Shown here piece by piece: positions 20,447-29,424 of a stretch of DNA of 64,000 nt. The notes under the pieces were generated by a model. It worked only from the letters and a program-made list of their open reading frames with translations, searched no databases and was not told the origin of the DNA. Origin of the DNA: Symbiodinium natans. Taxonomy: Eukaryota; Sar; Dinophyceae; Suessiales; Symbiodiniaceae. The DNA lies in NCBI GenBank assembly GCA_905221605.1, contig CAJNDS010002388.1, positions 312,001 to 376,000 of the forward strand, read 5' to 3'. A program made the translations under genes and the position numbers. The first letter of the stretch is position 1. Each line of letters starts with the position of its first letter.

Positions 20447-23400
20447 TCAGGTGCAAAGCTTAAGCAAGACTGGGCACATGTGCTTGCCTGCAGCAGACTT
20501 AGTCTTGGCCTTGGCCTTGGCCTTTGTTTTCGCTTTCGCTTTTGGTTCGGACTTTGTTGGGCCTGCCTTGGCCTTGGCTTCCTGTCTGGCAGCGTACTTG
20601 AGAATCTTCGCAGGATTGCACATAAAACAGCCCACGACAGAATGCCGGCACTTGGGACATCCATAAAAGTCACCGGGAGGGTCTGGCTTCTTGGGCGGGG
20701 GTCAGTGGGGGGTGGGGGTGCGCCGGGGGGCGGGGGCTCGCTGGGGGGCGGCATGGGCGGCTCCGGCTCGGACGGCGGCTTCTTCTCAAGGACCTGCTTC
20801 AAGTGCCGTACTCTCAGAAGGTACTGAATCCACCTGTTCAGTCTGTCTGCCTGGCCCCGTGTGTCTTTGTCCAGACATTGCGGAGATTCGCCCAACCATG
20901 TTCGCCATTCCTTCTCTGAAGCCGTCTCGCTGTCTCAAGGCAGACCTGGCAGTGCCTGCTTAGGCAGTCCGGCTGTCGCCAAAATGACATGCAGTGTCTG
21001 TCTGGCTTGCATGTACATGCTTTCGTTCGGCAGTGTGTCGAAGAAGTTGACAGTCACCTCGGCTTCCTTGCTGGCTCTCTTCACAACAAGCAGAGAATAG
21101 TGCTGCGGCTTCAGTGCGTGCACAACAGCCAAGATGAGAGTCGGCTGCTTTCTGTCTGTGAGAGACTTCACCTCGTCCCCAAAGTGGCCTGTTCTCAAGG
21201 CGACCTTGAGCAGCAGAACAACCAGGCGGTCTGGCAAGCTGCCTGCAGAGAGCCGGTGGCTAATCTCTCTGACTGCCACAAACACCTGGGAGTCGGTTAG
21301 CAACTCTCCGTATTTGTAGGGCTGCAAGTCCTGCTGTCTGGCTTCTTCCTCTCTGCCTACCAAGTCGGGCACGGCGGCGAAGTCCAAGCTGTCTGCGAAC
21401 ACCTTCTCACCCACCTCGGTGGTGAGGTCTGACTGGCTAACCCACTGGTCGCCACTGGCTGACTCAACAAGCACATCCTCCCCAACATGTCGACGGCACA
21501 GAACGACTGTGCCCCGACTTGCGGTCCAAGCTGGGCTTTTCTTTGCTGGAAAGCTTCTGCTTCACTGACGGCTTCAGTTTCAGGCTCGGCTTCTGCTTCT
21601 TCTTCGTTCTACCACTTTTGGGCACAACAGCGGCAAGGGCAGCTTTGACGGTCTTGCCACCTTGCCTGGCTCGGAAGGTCTCGATAAGGGCTTGCTGGCT
21701 CTTTTTGCGGTGGTGCTTGTGTCTTCGACGGACATGTCTTTGCTGGCTGGTGACATCTGCAAGGTCTGCCTCTCGAAGCTTCCTGCGTGCAGCTGGCTCA
21801 ATCTGTCGGACCAGTACCTGACGAAGTTCTCTTTCTGTCTGGGCCAGAACCTGCGACGTCGGGCGGAAGTCGAAGTACATGCCTGTCTGCTTGCCAGTCA
21901 GCTGGTCGACCAGGTAGGAAGCTTCCAAGTTCAAAGCGGCCCCCTTCTCTTTGCTGGCTAGGTCCTCTTCCGTGAAGGGCTGCACCAACCCTTCCACCAC
22001 CCAGCTGTCTCTGTTCCTCAGATGGTCGTCGCCGAGCTTCGCATGGCCCTCCTCAAGGCTGGCTGCCCACTCCTGGCTGTCGACTGGCTGCAAGAGACCT
22101 TCCTCATCCGGACGGAAATGGAACCAGCCACCCTGTCGCATGGCACGGAGCACGGTGTCCTCTTTGGCGTTCTGGCTGACCATCTGGCTATGCATGTGTC
22201 TGGCAGCCTGCAAGATCTCCAAGTTGGATGTCTTGTACTTGCACGGCACTCCTTCTAGCTTGGCTTTCTGTCTCAGCTTGACTTTCAAGTCTTCGTGGAA
22301 GCGAGCGAGCGCTGCCTTTGCCTGGCTGGCGAAACCGATGTCTGTCACTTGCGTGAGACCAGTACAACTGGCTGCCACACCCGTCTGGGCTCGCTGAAGT
22401 AAGCTGGCTGCCTCCAGGGACTCCTCCGTCCAGACACCGGAGAACATGTCCACCAAATTGACTGCCTGTCTGCCTTCCTTCCTGTCTTGCTCGAGCTGCC
22501 AGCGGTAGATGACACTGTCTACCACGGCGCAGGGCTGGCTCCAGACCAGCACCTGCCCGTCTGCGAATAGTTCTGGCTTTCTGGCTCGCAGTGCCCGCCA
22601 GTTCTTCATAAGAAGAGTACTGGCTTTCTGGCCTTTCTCTCTGACGACTGTCTTGCCTGCATACTCGAAGACCTCGTCTTCGAGCCAGTGGCCTGTCTGG
22701 CTGATATTGTCCAAGCGGCAGTGCGTGCCGTAGACCACCAAGATGGTGGGGCGGACCTGGCCTTCTGGCTGTCTGCACGGAAATAGTGCCTGACTGCCTG
22801 TCTGGCTACCATGGACACCCGCCAACGAGCAGCCACTCCGGCTTCTCGTCGAGCAGAAGCGATCTTCGGCCTGCCTGTCTTGCCTGCCTTCCGCTTCGGG
22901 ACTGCCTGGCCTGCCTGTCTGGCAAGACGGTTGGCTCGGCGAGCTTTCCTCTGCTGGGCCTGCCTCTTTCAGGCGGAGCAGACTGGTGACTGTCTTGCCA
23001 GGGCTCGGTTTCAACCAGACAGGAATCTGGTCAGACATCGTAATGTCTGTCTGAAGCCTGTGCACTGCGAAGTCGTAGGGGTCCTTGACTGGCAGTCCAT
23101 CCTGGCCTGTCTTACTGGCTGCCTGCTGGAGCAGCTTGTCAAAGAGGTGCCATGCCGTCTCCAATCGCTGCCTCTCCTCTTCGTGCGAAAAATTCACTGT
23201 CTGCTGACAGGACCTTCGTCTCAGACCGCACCTGACAAGCAGGGCTGCCAATTGTACTTCTCTCTGGCTTTCTTGTTGTTGGTCATGCTGTCTTGCTTTT
23301 GCAGCATGGCCTTCAACTCTGCCTCCCCCGTCTCACCCAGTGTTCCGGCCTTCTTCTCTGCCTGCCTGACTGCGATGCCTTCCTCGAGCCTGTCCATGAA

Positions 23401-24556
23401 GTCATTGTAGACATCGGTTGCACTCAGGATGTGGAGGTTTGCCTCTTCCATCTGACTCCAGAGAGCTGTCTCCTGCCAAACTGCTCTCAACCTGTCTGGC
23501 TTGCCTATCTGCTTGCCCGGGCTCGGAATGTGCTTGCCCAGGCTCTGGCTGGCAAAGTGGCAAAAACCCAGGTGGCTGCCTGGCTGTCTGAGGCCAGACA
23601 TTCCCTGCGGGAAGACACTCACAAACTCCTCGACCTTGGCTTTGTGGCTGCCTGACGTCAGGTTCTTGGCGAAAGTCCAGGACACCTTGTGTCTCGTGGC
23701 AAAGGCTTTTCTGGCTTTCGCCTTGCTGCCCTCACTGACTAGCAGGGCATCCATCTCCCCCATCAAGGCCAGCTTTCCTCTGGCCGAGACATCTGCTCTG
23801 TGCTTTCTCAGCCCAGGCACAAGGCGACGTCTTGACCTTGCTCTTGCTGCCCTTTGGTCTGCCTCTGCCTTTAACAGGAGGAAGCTTGGCGACACGGTCC
23901 ATGCCGAATCTCTCCACTGTCTGTCTGGCTCGGTCTTCCACTTCCTGCAACTTCTCTTTCTTTTCCTGCTCCTGTCTTTCCAAGAAGGTGTCAGGCTTCA
24001 AACCTGGCTGGGCTGCCTTCTCCGGTGTCTTGCCCCAAAGATGGTCGATGCGGTAGAACACCGGCACGTCATCCTTGCGGCTGTCTCTCATGTTGGCTTT
24101 CATGTCCTCTTGCACTGCCTCCAACCTCCCTCTTTTGGCTAGAGACAACTGACTGCCTGGCGACTCAAAAAGCTTTCGCTTTGCTGTCGGGGTGTCAAAC
24201 TCACTGGCTTCCTTTGGACCAGCACTGCCACTGTCTGACTGGAAGCTGCTGCCTCTCCTAGCACCTCCCTGTGTGCTGGGTGTGCGGGCAACAAGCTCTA
24301 CCTTGCCGTCCGCTGCTGCAGGGCTCAAGGTCTGTTTTGGACTGTCGGCTGCGAGCCGAGGGGCCTTGCTCGCCTTGTCGACCTCTGCCTCTGCTGCTCT
24401 TTTGGCAGGGCTGCTCTTAGCCTGCTAAATAGCTGAGACAAAGCAAGGTCATCGCCCAAATTTTCTTATACTTCATTACTTCGACCCCAGCACGGCCTTC
24501 GGGACCAGCTGCTGCAGCAAGCTGTTCTGCTGCTGGAGCAAACTGACCAGTGCCAT
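20447..24556 (-). CDS. Transposon-type gene: coiled start, AT-hook, DDE_1-like and Ulp1/C48-like regions
   Basis: A gene read from 24556 down to about 20447 in several frames, so it must be spliced or damaged. The start MALVSLLQQQNSLLQQLVPK (24556) is a glutamine/leucine helix. The 24.4-23.9 kb part ends in an AT-hook-like KGRGRPKGSK. The 23.25-21.46 kb part has MSDQIPVWLKPSPGKTV, like the first catalytic Asp motif of pogo/DDE_1 transposases, and LTQVTDIGFASQAKAA, like the third. The 21.47-20.94 kb part has HYSLLVV and FFDTLPNES, like the His and Asp boxes of C48 proteases. The 3' end has CPKCRHSVVGCFMC, a CxxC-x6-CxxC motif, then a Lys/Ala tail. I could not find the protease Cys box. The combination is what I would expect of a DNA transposon or its domesticated relative. 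Confidence 0.6.
20935..21474 (-). CDS. Ulp1/C48-like protease region, Cys box not found
   Basis: Frame of 179 residues with PTLILAVVHALKPQHYSLLV (His box candidate) and VNFFDTLPNES (Asp box candidate). The frame stops after LPGLP. The next frame gives ETASEKEWRTWLGESPQCL, like the C-terminal helix of such proteases, but the conserved Q...CG segment is absent between them. Either a deletion inactivated it or the family assignment is wrong. Confidence 0.45.
   Translation of the reverse strand: MLVESASGDQWVSQSDLTTEVGEKVFADSLDFAAVPDLVGREEEARQQDLQPYKYGELLTDSQVFVAVREISHRLSAGSLPDRLVVLLLKVALRTGHFGDEVKSLTDRKQPTLILAVVHALKPQHYSLLVVKRASKEAEVTVNFFDTLPNESMYMQARQTLHVILATAGLPKQALPGLP
21464..23251 (-). CDS. 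DDE_1/pogo-like region
   Basis: A long frame (about 595 residues). SDQIPVW and QVTD fit the first and last acidic positions of DDE_1-type transposases. The middle Asp is not certain (candidates in LVVYGTHCRLDN or AVVDSVIYRW). After it come QGGWFHFRPDEEGLLQPVD, a TSQVLAQTERELRQVLV helix and a Lys-rich tail. At 21480 the better continuation is VVLCRRHVGEDVLVESASGD in another frame. I assign the family with modest confidence because only short motifs match. Confidence 0.5.
   Translation of the reverse strand: MAALLVRCGLRRRSCQQTVNFSHEEERQRLETAWHLFDKLLQQAASKTGQDGLPVKDPYDFAVHRLQTDITMSDQIPVWLKPSPGKTVTSLLRLKEAGPAEESSPSQPSCQTGRPGSPEAEGRQDRQAEDRFCSTRSRSGCSLAGVHGSQTGSQALFPCRQPEGQVRPTILVVYGTHCRLDNISQTGHWLEDEVFEYAGKTVVREKGQKASTLLMKNWRALRARKPELFADGQVLVWSQPCAVVDSVIYRWQLEQDRKEGRQAVNLVDMFSGVWTEESLEAASLLQRAQTGVAASCTGLTQVTDIGFASQAKAALARFHEDLKVKLRQKAKLEGVPCKYKTSNLEILQAARHMHSQMVSQNAKEDTVLRAMRQGGWFHFRPDEEGLLQPVDSQEWAASLEEGHAKLGDDHLRNRDSWVVEGLVQPFTEEDLASKEKGAALNLEASYLVDQLTGKQTGMYFDFRPTSQVLAQTERELRQVLVRQIEPAARRKLREADLADVTSQQRHVRRRHKHHRKKSQQALIETFRARQGGKTVKAALAAVVPKSGRTKKKQKPSLKLKPSVKQKLSSKEKPSLDRKSGHSRSVPSTCWGGCAC
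23732..24427 (-). CDS. Exon(s) with AT-hook (N-terminal part)
   Basis: Open frame from the AG near 24422 to about 23860 in the coding sense: SSPAKRAAEAEVDKASKAPR, later TAKRKLFESPGSQLSLAKRG, VPVFYRIDHLWGKTPEKAA, and PVKGRGRPKGSKSK. Nuclear-type basic segments. Near 23860 the frame changes to GKLALMGEMDALLVSEGSKA; a GA or GT donor and the acceptor GGCCAG could bridge it. Confidence 0.6.
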
Positions 24557-25945
24557 CTGGGAAGCCTGGGCAAGTGGTCGGGGCTTTAGGTTGAGTTAGG
24601 GGCCTTGTTTTGCTGCCTGACTGCTCAGGAAGCTGTCGGCTCCGTCCTGCGAGCGTTTCAGCAGGAAAGTCATGCGCCTCACAGCCCTCAGCTCAGACAC
24701 GGCCTCCGGGGGGTGGCCATGTCTGCCTCGCATGTGTTGCATGGTCTGCTGATTCGGTATGCGATGGCATGAAATCTCTGGCCTCCAAGAAAGCACCAGG
24801 TCTGACTGGCTGCAGTCTCTCGGAGGGCTTACAAGGCCAGGCTGTTTGTTTCGGAAGGGTGTAGGGTCTAGGTTCAGTGAGTTTATATTAGGGCTTGAGG
24901 AGGGCTTGGTCTGGCCTCTAGGCCACGGCCTGCGTGACCTGTTCTGCCTCTGCTACTATATATGCCTGTCTTTGCTGAGATGCTGCGAAAAAGGACGAGT
25001 TTTTGTTCAAGACTCCTGCCATGCCGGATCCGACGAGAGGAGACGGGCGAGTGCTCAAAGATGTCACTGCTACTTGAAGGTTCATGGCACTTGCTAACCA
25101 ATTAATAAGGCCCTTTAGGGGTATTATAAGTAGGGTTCTAAGTACAGTTATAATTGGCTAGTAAGTACCATGAACCTTCAAGTAGTGCTGCAAGTGCCAC
25201 TGCTTCTTTCTTTACAGATCCCTCTTTCTTTCTCCTCTCTCGGCTTCGAGCTGAGTTTCCACAAACCCTTTGGAAAAGGCTGTCTTGCCTCAACGTCACA
25301 TCTTCCTACCTGACTGTCAAGGCGGTGGCAGCTGCCAGACACGGCCAACTAGATGCAAGCCTGCTCTCTCCCTGCAATGGATGCAGCCATGGTCGTGCGG
25401 TCTGCACTTCATGCAGCCCAACACCATGTCTCTGGGCTTGTGCAGCACGAAACCGCCCCTCAGAGGAAACTCTGTCATGCCTGGTGCTTCCTGCAGCAGA
25501 ACCTGGCCTGTCTCGCAGCTGCAGGAGCAGGCACCTCCAAGGCGGACTTGTGTTTATTCAAAAAAAGAAACTAGTTCATGACAAGGGCCTCGTTGTTCGT
25601 GGCTGGCTGGTTTCGCTCGGCCATCGCTCTGCCTCGCAGGCTGCAGGTTAATTAATTATTTTGCTGCTGCGGGGACCTATCGCCCTCAGCTGGCCTTGGC
25701 TGCCTCAGGAAGCTCAAGGGCTGACTGGATCGGAATCTCTGCCAAAAAAGGGCTGCGACTGTCTCGTCTTCGGCTTTGGCGTTTTATTAGGTTTCGGAAT
25801 TCAGGTTTTAGGATTTAGACCCCCCCTAATTTTAAATATTTTTCGGGCCCAGAGGAATTTCAGAATTAGGGGGGGGGGGCGGGGGGGGGGTTTTAGTATT
25901 AGGGGGAAGGGATTAGTAAGGTATATGAGCCATAAACCCTTCTAG
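24557..25945. other. Right part of the CTGTCTGGCTG-rich block; no bounded gene
   Basis: The composition matches the minus-strand gene and several plus-strand frames are open (for example 25154-25651), but I found no splice sites or motifs. Contains the fold-back element 25070-25185 and, at 25805-25930, poly-G with AATTAGGGGGG motifs. Confidence 0.4.
25070..25185. mobile_element. Fold-back/MITE element
   Basis: The left arm CTACTTGAAGGTTCATGG... and right arm ...CCATGAACCTTCAAGTAG are 35-base inverted repeats with about 4 mismatches, around a 45-base centre. Flanking duplication is unclear. Confidence 0.8.
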
Positions 25946-26160
25946 GGTTCATGTCGTCCCCAAAGAAGCAGCTGGTTCTGAAGCACCGAAGCTGGAGGCT
26001 CCGCAGGCGTCCGACCCACTAGGAAGTGTGGGACGATGCAAAGCTTCAGCGTGCAGCCGGCCACAAAAAACGGAACATGCGCTCCAACAACTCCGAGCCC
26101 AGACCCGGCCAGCCGCAGAGGCTGTGCCTCAGGCACGCTTGAGCAGAAGCCCCGGTGCAG
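25946..26160 (+). CDS. Predicted exon
   Basis: Acceptor CCTTCTAG|GG, donor GCAG|GTTACC. Reads VHVVPKEAAGSEAPKLEAPQ then ASDPLGSVGRCKASACSRPQ, KTEHALQQLRAQTRPAAEAV and PQARLSRSPGA; 215 bases open in this frame. The intron before it ends with a terminal element (GAGCCATAAACCCTTCTAG). Product unknown. Confidence 0.74.
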
Positions 26161-26189
26161 GTTACCCTAAACCCTCAAGCCTAAACCCT

Positions 26190-26230
26190 TTGCACGGGAT
26201 CGTGATGCTCTGGCGCCCCCCGCACGGCCG
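26190..26230 (+). CDS. Possible short exon
   Basis: Reads ARDRDALAPPARP and ends at a GTGAGG donor. The acceptor is unclear. Confidence 0.38.
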
Positions 26231-26847
26231 GTGAGGCGCTTTCGATCGAAAGCGAGAACCTAGTGGCAGGTTCTTTTCGGAACCGGTCACCGTTTCGAGT
26301 TGCATGTAACGGACCTTGAAAGCGTAGCATTCAAGAGATGTTTGGCTTCCAGAGCGCGATTCCCCCTACCCTGGTACTAGGGTTTCGTGTCTCTGGCTTG
26401 GGATATTGTGGAGCTCTAATGAGCTCTACACATCGTTAACTCAAAATATCTTGAGACCCTATTGTAAACTAGAGCTACAGGTTTAGGGTTTAGGGTTTAG
26501 GGTTTAGGGTTTAGGGTTTAGGGTTTAGGGCTACACATTAGACACGTGGAACAGAGTGCAAAAGTTCGGGTTCGGGTTCACAGCGTAGCAAAGCCCAAGG
26601 CTTGCAACAGCCCTTTTATAACCCGAAGGCTCTGAGAACTCTTTGTCCTCTGGCTCTTTGGCCCAAAGGCCTTCCTCTTGTTGAGGTAGTTTGGCTAAGA
26701 AGAATTGGAGTAGAGGATGTATGATCCCAATTTGAGGTCCATTTGGTCCCCAAGGAAGGGGCCCAACCCTAAGCCCTAAACCCTAAACCCTAAACCCTAA
26801 ACCCTGGGGGTTGTTGGACCCCGGAAGCTCGGAATATCTCGGCGTAG

Positions 26848-26932
26848 ATCTGCAGGCGAGAGGCAAAAGCCCCAAACTGCCAGCCCAAGGCGCCTCACCC
26901 GACAGCCTCCGAGCCACATACACAAAGAGCTT
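26848..26932 (+). CDS. Possible exon
   Basis: The acceptor is GGCGTAG|AT. Reads LQARGKSPKLPAQGASPDSL then RATYTKS. A short stretch just upstream (GCTCGGAATATCTC) is also present in the exon at 15378-15513. Confidence 0.5.
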
Positions 26933-27074
26933 AGGGTTTCGAGCCTAGGTTTCGGGTTAAGAACCAAATCAAGGGGCCCCACAGGGTCACGAAGAACCAA
27001 CACAGCACTCGCGGTGACGACCTAAACCCTAAACCCTAAACCCTAAACCCTAAACCCTAAACCCTAAACCCTAG

Positions 27075-27124
27075 GTCTCGTTGGGGCCTTCATCACGCTC
27101 TTCAAGCAGCGAAGGCTGTCGTGG
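27075..27124 (+). CDS. Predicted exon
   Basis: Acceptor CCCTAG|GT (end of a CCCTAAA tract), donor TGG|GTGAGG. Reads LVGAFITLFKQRRLSW. Hydrophobic then basic, like the end of a membrane segment. Confidence 0.66.
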
Positions 27125-27317
27125 GTGAGGGATCTCTCCCTCTAGCCCAAAGCATGCTTGGGTGGCGGGTTTAGGGTTTAGGGTTTGGGGTTTGGGGTTT
27201 GGGGTTTGGGGTTTAGGGTTTAGGGTTTAGGGGGATATTTCGTGGGCGCTGCTTCTGTGCAAGCTTGGTTTGCTTGTTCCTTGGAATATTGGATCTGTCA
27301 GTTTAAGATTCATACTG

Positions 27318-27415
27318 GGTAGGCCCTTGGGACATGCTATATGTTCCCTTATTGGGCTTAGTTAAGAGGATCATATTCAGGAATGTTTTTTCAGAGGGTT
27401 TCAAGGGCCATCCTA
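27318..27415. mobile_element. Introner-family element, copy without telomere tract
   Basis: Similar along its length to 15695-15803 (GGTAGGCCCTTGGG, TATGTTCCC, CAGAGGGTTTCAAGGGCC, CATCCTAG) but lacks the TTTAGGG insertion that copy carries. Confidence 0.72.
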
Positions 27416-27422
27416 GTATACT

Positions 27423-27526
27423 ATAGGGGTCGGAATAATAACGAATAATATTCCGTTATGGTCCCTTTGTAATTATGCTACCATAACCCCCAAAAAAACC
27501 CTATTCGAATGATTCAGGCTCCTATA
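27423..27526. mobile_element. Short inverted-repeat element, copy without telomere tract
   Basis: Left end TATAGGGGTCGGAATAAT and right end ATTCAGGCTCCTATA are imperfect inverted repeats. Aligns with 61627-61757 (shared TAGGGGTCGGAATAA, CCCTATTC), which has a TTTAGGG tract inside. Confidence 0.72.
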
Positions 27527-27618
27527 TTAGGGTTTGGGGCTTAGGGCTTAGGGTCTAGGGTTTAGGGTTTAGGGTTTAGGGCTTCAAGGGCTCATGCTAT
27601 ATTAGGTTCTCTGGAACC

Positions 27619-27703
27619 CCTGGCCAGTGGTGGCAGCAATGCAGCCGCTTCATGGGCGGTTGACACGTCGTGCGAGCTGTTTGACCCGGTCTCATGTCTG
27701 CAA
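27619..27703 (+). CDS. Possible exon
   Basis: Frame ASGGSNAAASWAVDTSCELF then DPVSCLQ, directly before the CCCTAAA tract that carries the LTR element. Splice sites uncertain. Confidence 0.48.
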
Positions 27704-27787
27704 AGCCCTAAACCCTAAACCCTAAACCCTAAACCCTAAACCCTAAACCCTAAACCCTAAACCCTAAACCCTAAACCCTAAACCCTA

Positions 27788-28074
27788 TGCGGAGCTGCAA
27801 TTGGTATTGTAGAAAGGAGTTAGTGTTGGAAGTTGGAAGGGTTAATGAACCCGGTAATCGTATTTGGCTCAAGATGGGCTTGAACAGAAAGCCACAAGTT
27901 CAAAAAATAGTGCCTGGGTTCTTAGGGTTTGGTAAGGGTGTGGATTCCTTCCCCCTTTCCTTCCCCCCTGGGTTGCTCTTATCCGTGTTCTTGGTTGTTT
28001 CTTGGTTCGATCTGGGAAATATAAGTTCAGGGCGATTAGGGGAGTTGATTTCCTTCCTTGGTTGTCCCCCCGTA
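27788..28074 (+). repeat. 5' LTR (287 bp)
   Basis: Same length and, by eye, same sequence as 36346-36632. Contains TTTGGCTCAAG at 27863-27873, identical to the last 11 bases of the dinoflagellate spliced leader, and a C/T-rich 3' part. Confidence 0.95.
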
Positions 28075-28086
28075 GGTTATGAGCCC
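28075..28086 (+). promoter_or_regulatory. Primer binding site complementary to the anticodon arm of initiator tRNA-Met
   Basis: GGTTATGAGCCC lies directly after the LTR. It is a perfect complement of GGGCUCAUAACC, the anticodon stem-loop of eukaryotic initiator tRNA-Met. Drosophila copia is known to prime from a half-tRNA cut in this loop. It does not match a tRNA 3' end. Confidence 0.75.
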
Positions 28087-28140
28087 AAATTAGGTTCCCT
28101 GCGGTTAAGTGTTCTTTCAAGGTTTTGGGATCAAGAAGCA

Positions 28141-29424
28141 ATGCCTTCTCCGAAGCGATGGCTCCAACTTGCCTCGGATGGTGGACAAGATGGTGGAGCT
28201 GGAAATGGTGCAGCTGAGTCTCTGGGTGGAAGATCGGTGTTGGAAGAGGTGATTCCCGACGCTGAAGTACATCTGGAAGAGGCCTTGGTTGCAGAAAGCC
28301 CCAATGCGGGTATGAATCCCAATAGGGATATGGTTAGCAATGCTGAAGCTGAAGGACGTGCTGTTTCTGTACCGCCAAAGCCTGGTGAAAAAAGGAACTG
28401 GGATGCGACTGGTGGCATAGATCGTGAAATGGAGGTGACTGTTTTACGAGTGTTACACAAACACGGGTACCAGCCGTCGTCTTCGACTTCGGGTCGAATG
28501 GTAGACCAAGAGTCTCAGACCGATCTGATTGGAGAAGTGCTACAAGCGACCAGGAGGCCGTTGAACAAGATCAAAAAGGGTCCATCTTCGAGTTCCCAAG
28601 GTGGTGGAAGCGGTCACAAACAGAAGGGTGCGGACGGCTTTGAAGCTGCACCTGCTGCTGAATACGCCATGGGGGAGGAGGAGATCCTACAGATGGAGGC
28701 TGAACGGTTGCGACAGCTGTCAGAAGAAGAGGACGAGATGCGACAGGTTTCTGAAAGGGACGGTTTTCGGAAAGACGAGCATCTGATCCAAGCGTGTGAT
28801 GGCACAATGTGGGAATTGCACCTCCATGAAGATGGGAGACAATATTATTACTGCCTGGATACGCACGAAACCAAGTGGACATTGCCGGTGGTAGGTGAAA
28901 AGGTGAAGAGTGACGAGGTGGTTGGGTCTCCTTTGGGCAATGAGCTGGAAATGGAGGCGGCACTGGATTCTTCATCCTCTACTCCGAAGACTGAGTCTAC
29001 GAGGGCATTCCAGGGTAGTGTAAATAGTTTAGGTGAAAAAGATTTTTCCTCTACTATCAGGGATAGCGGTCCTAGGGCTGATGGTGACGCCCCGACCCCG
29101 GGTTCTCCTGATGAGGAAGGGATTCCTGGGAACCAAGCCAACATCGCTGGAGCTCAACACCTGGATCGGGAAGAAACAGAAGCGCTTTCTGAGGGTGGGG
29201 CAGCGATGGAATTGGTGGATCCAGAAGAGAAAATGCCCAATGAGGTGATCGGAACTGTGTCGGCTGCAGAAGAGCGAGTGGTGGATGTGGTACCTGTTGT
29301 TCAGGAAGGTGGTCCTGGAGATTCGGAGGATGGAGAGAAAAAGTTGTGTGTTACGACTGAGGAGGTCTCTTCGTTTGGTGCCAAGAATTCTGCCATTCAA
29401 GGGAAAAAGAAGCTTCTGGAATAG
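28141..29424 (+). CDS. LTR-element ORF1: disordered protein with a WW domain
   Basis: I start at ATG 28141 (MPSPKRWLQLASDGGQDGG), downstream of the LTR and primer site. The frame is open further upstream through the LTR, but the ATG at 27787 uses a flanking base and is not credible. The product is 427 residues, mostly acidic and low-complexity. Residues about 220-250 form a WW domain: W of TMWELH, then DGRQYYYCLDTHETKWTLP, with both tryptophans, the aromatic triplet and the final proline. WW domains bind proline-rich or phospho-Ser/Pro ligands. The last 64 bases of the frame overlap ORF2 in the -1 frame. By position it is gag-like, but no capsid motif is seen. Confidence 0.8.
   Translation: MPSPKRWLQLASDGGQDGGAGNGAAESLGGRSVLEEVIPDAEVHLEEALVAESPNAGMNPNRDMVSNAEAEGRAVSVPPKPGEKRNWDATGGIDREMEVTVLRVLHKHGYQPSSSTSGRMVDQESQTDLIGEVLQATRRPLNKIKKGPSSSSQGGGSGHKQKGADGFEAAPAAEYAMGEEEILQMEAERLRQLSEEEDEMRQVSERDGFRKDEHLIQACDGTMWELHLHEDGRQYYYCLDTHETKWTLPVVGEKVKSDEVVGSPLGNELEMEAALDSSSSTPKTESTRAFQGSVNSLGEKDFSSTIRDSGPRADGDAPTPGSPDEEGIPGNQANIAGAQHLDREETEALSEGGAAMELVDPEEKMPNEVIGTVSAAEERVVDVVPVVQEGGPGDSEDGEKKLCVTTEEVSSFGAKNSAIQGKKKLLE

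Noticed and set aside
20444-20827. Plus-strand Gly/Leu-rich frame
   Set aside because: Shadow of the minus-strand Lys/Ala- and Pro-rich coding region.
27787-28140. ATG at 27787 as the start of the LTR-element protein
   Set aside because: Its A belongs to the flanking target duplication and the frame would cover the LTR and primer site. ATG 28141 is the first sensible start.
29401-29412. A proven -1 ribosomal slippery site
   Set aside because: GGG AAA AAG AAG does not fit the X XXY YYZ pattern. A simple indel in this copy is just as possible.
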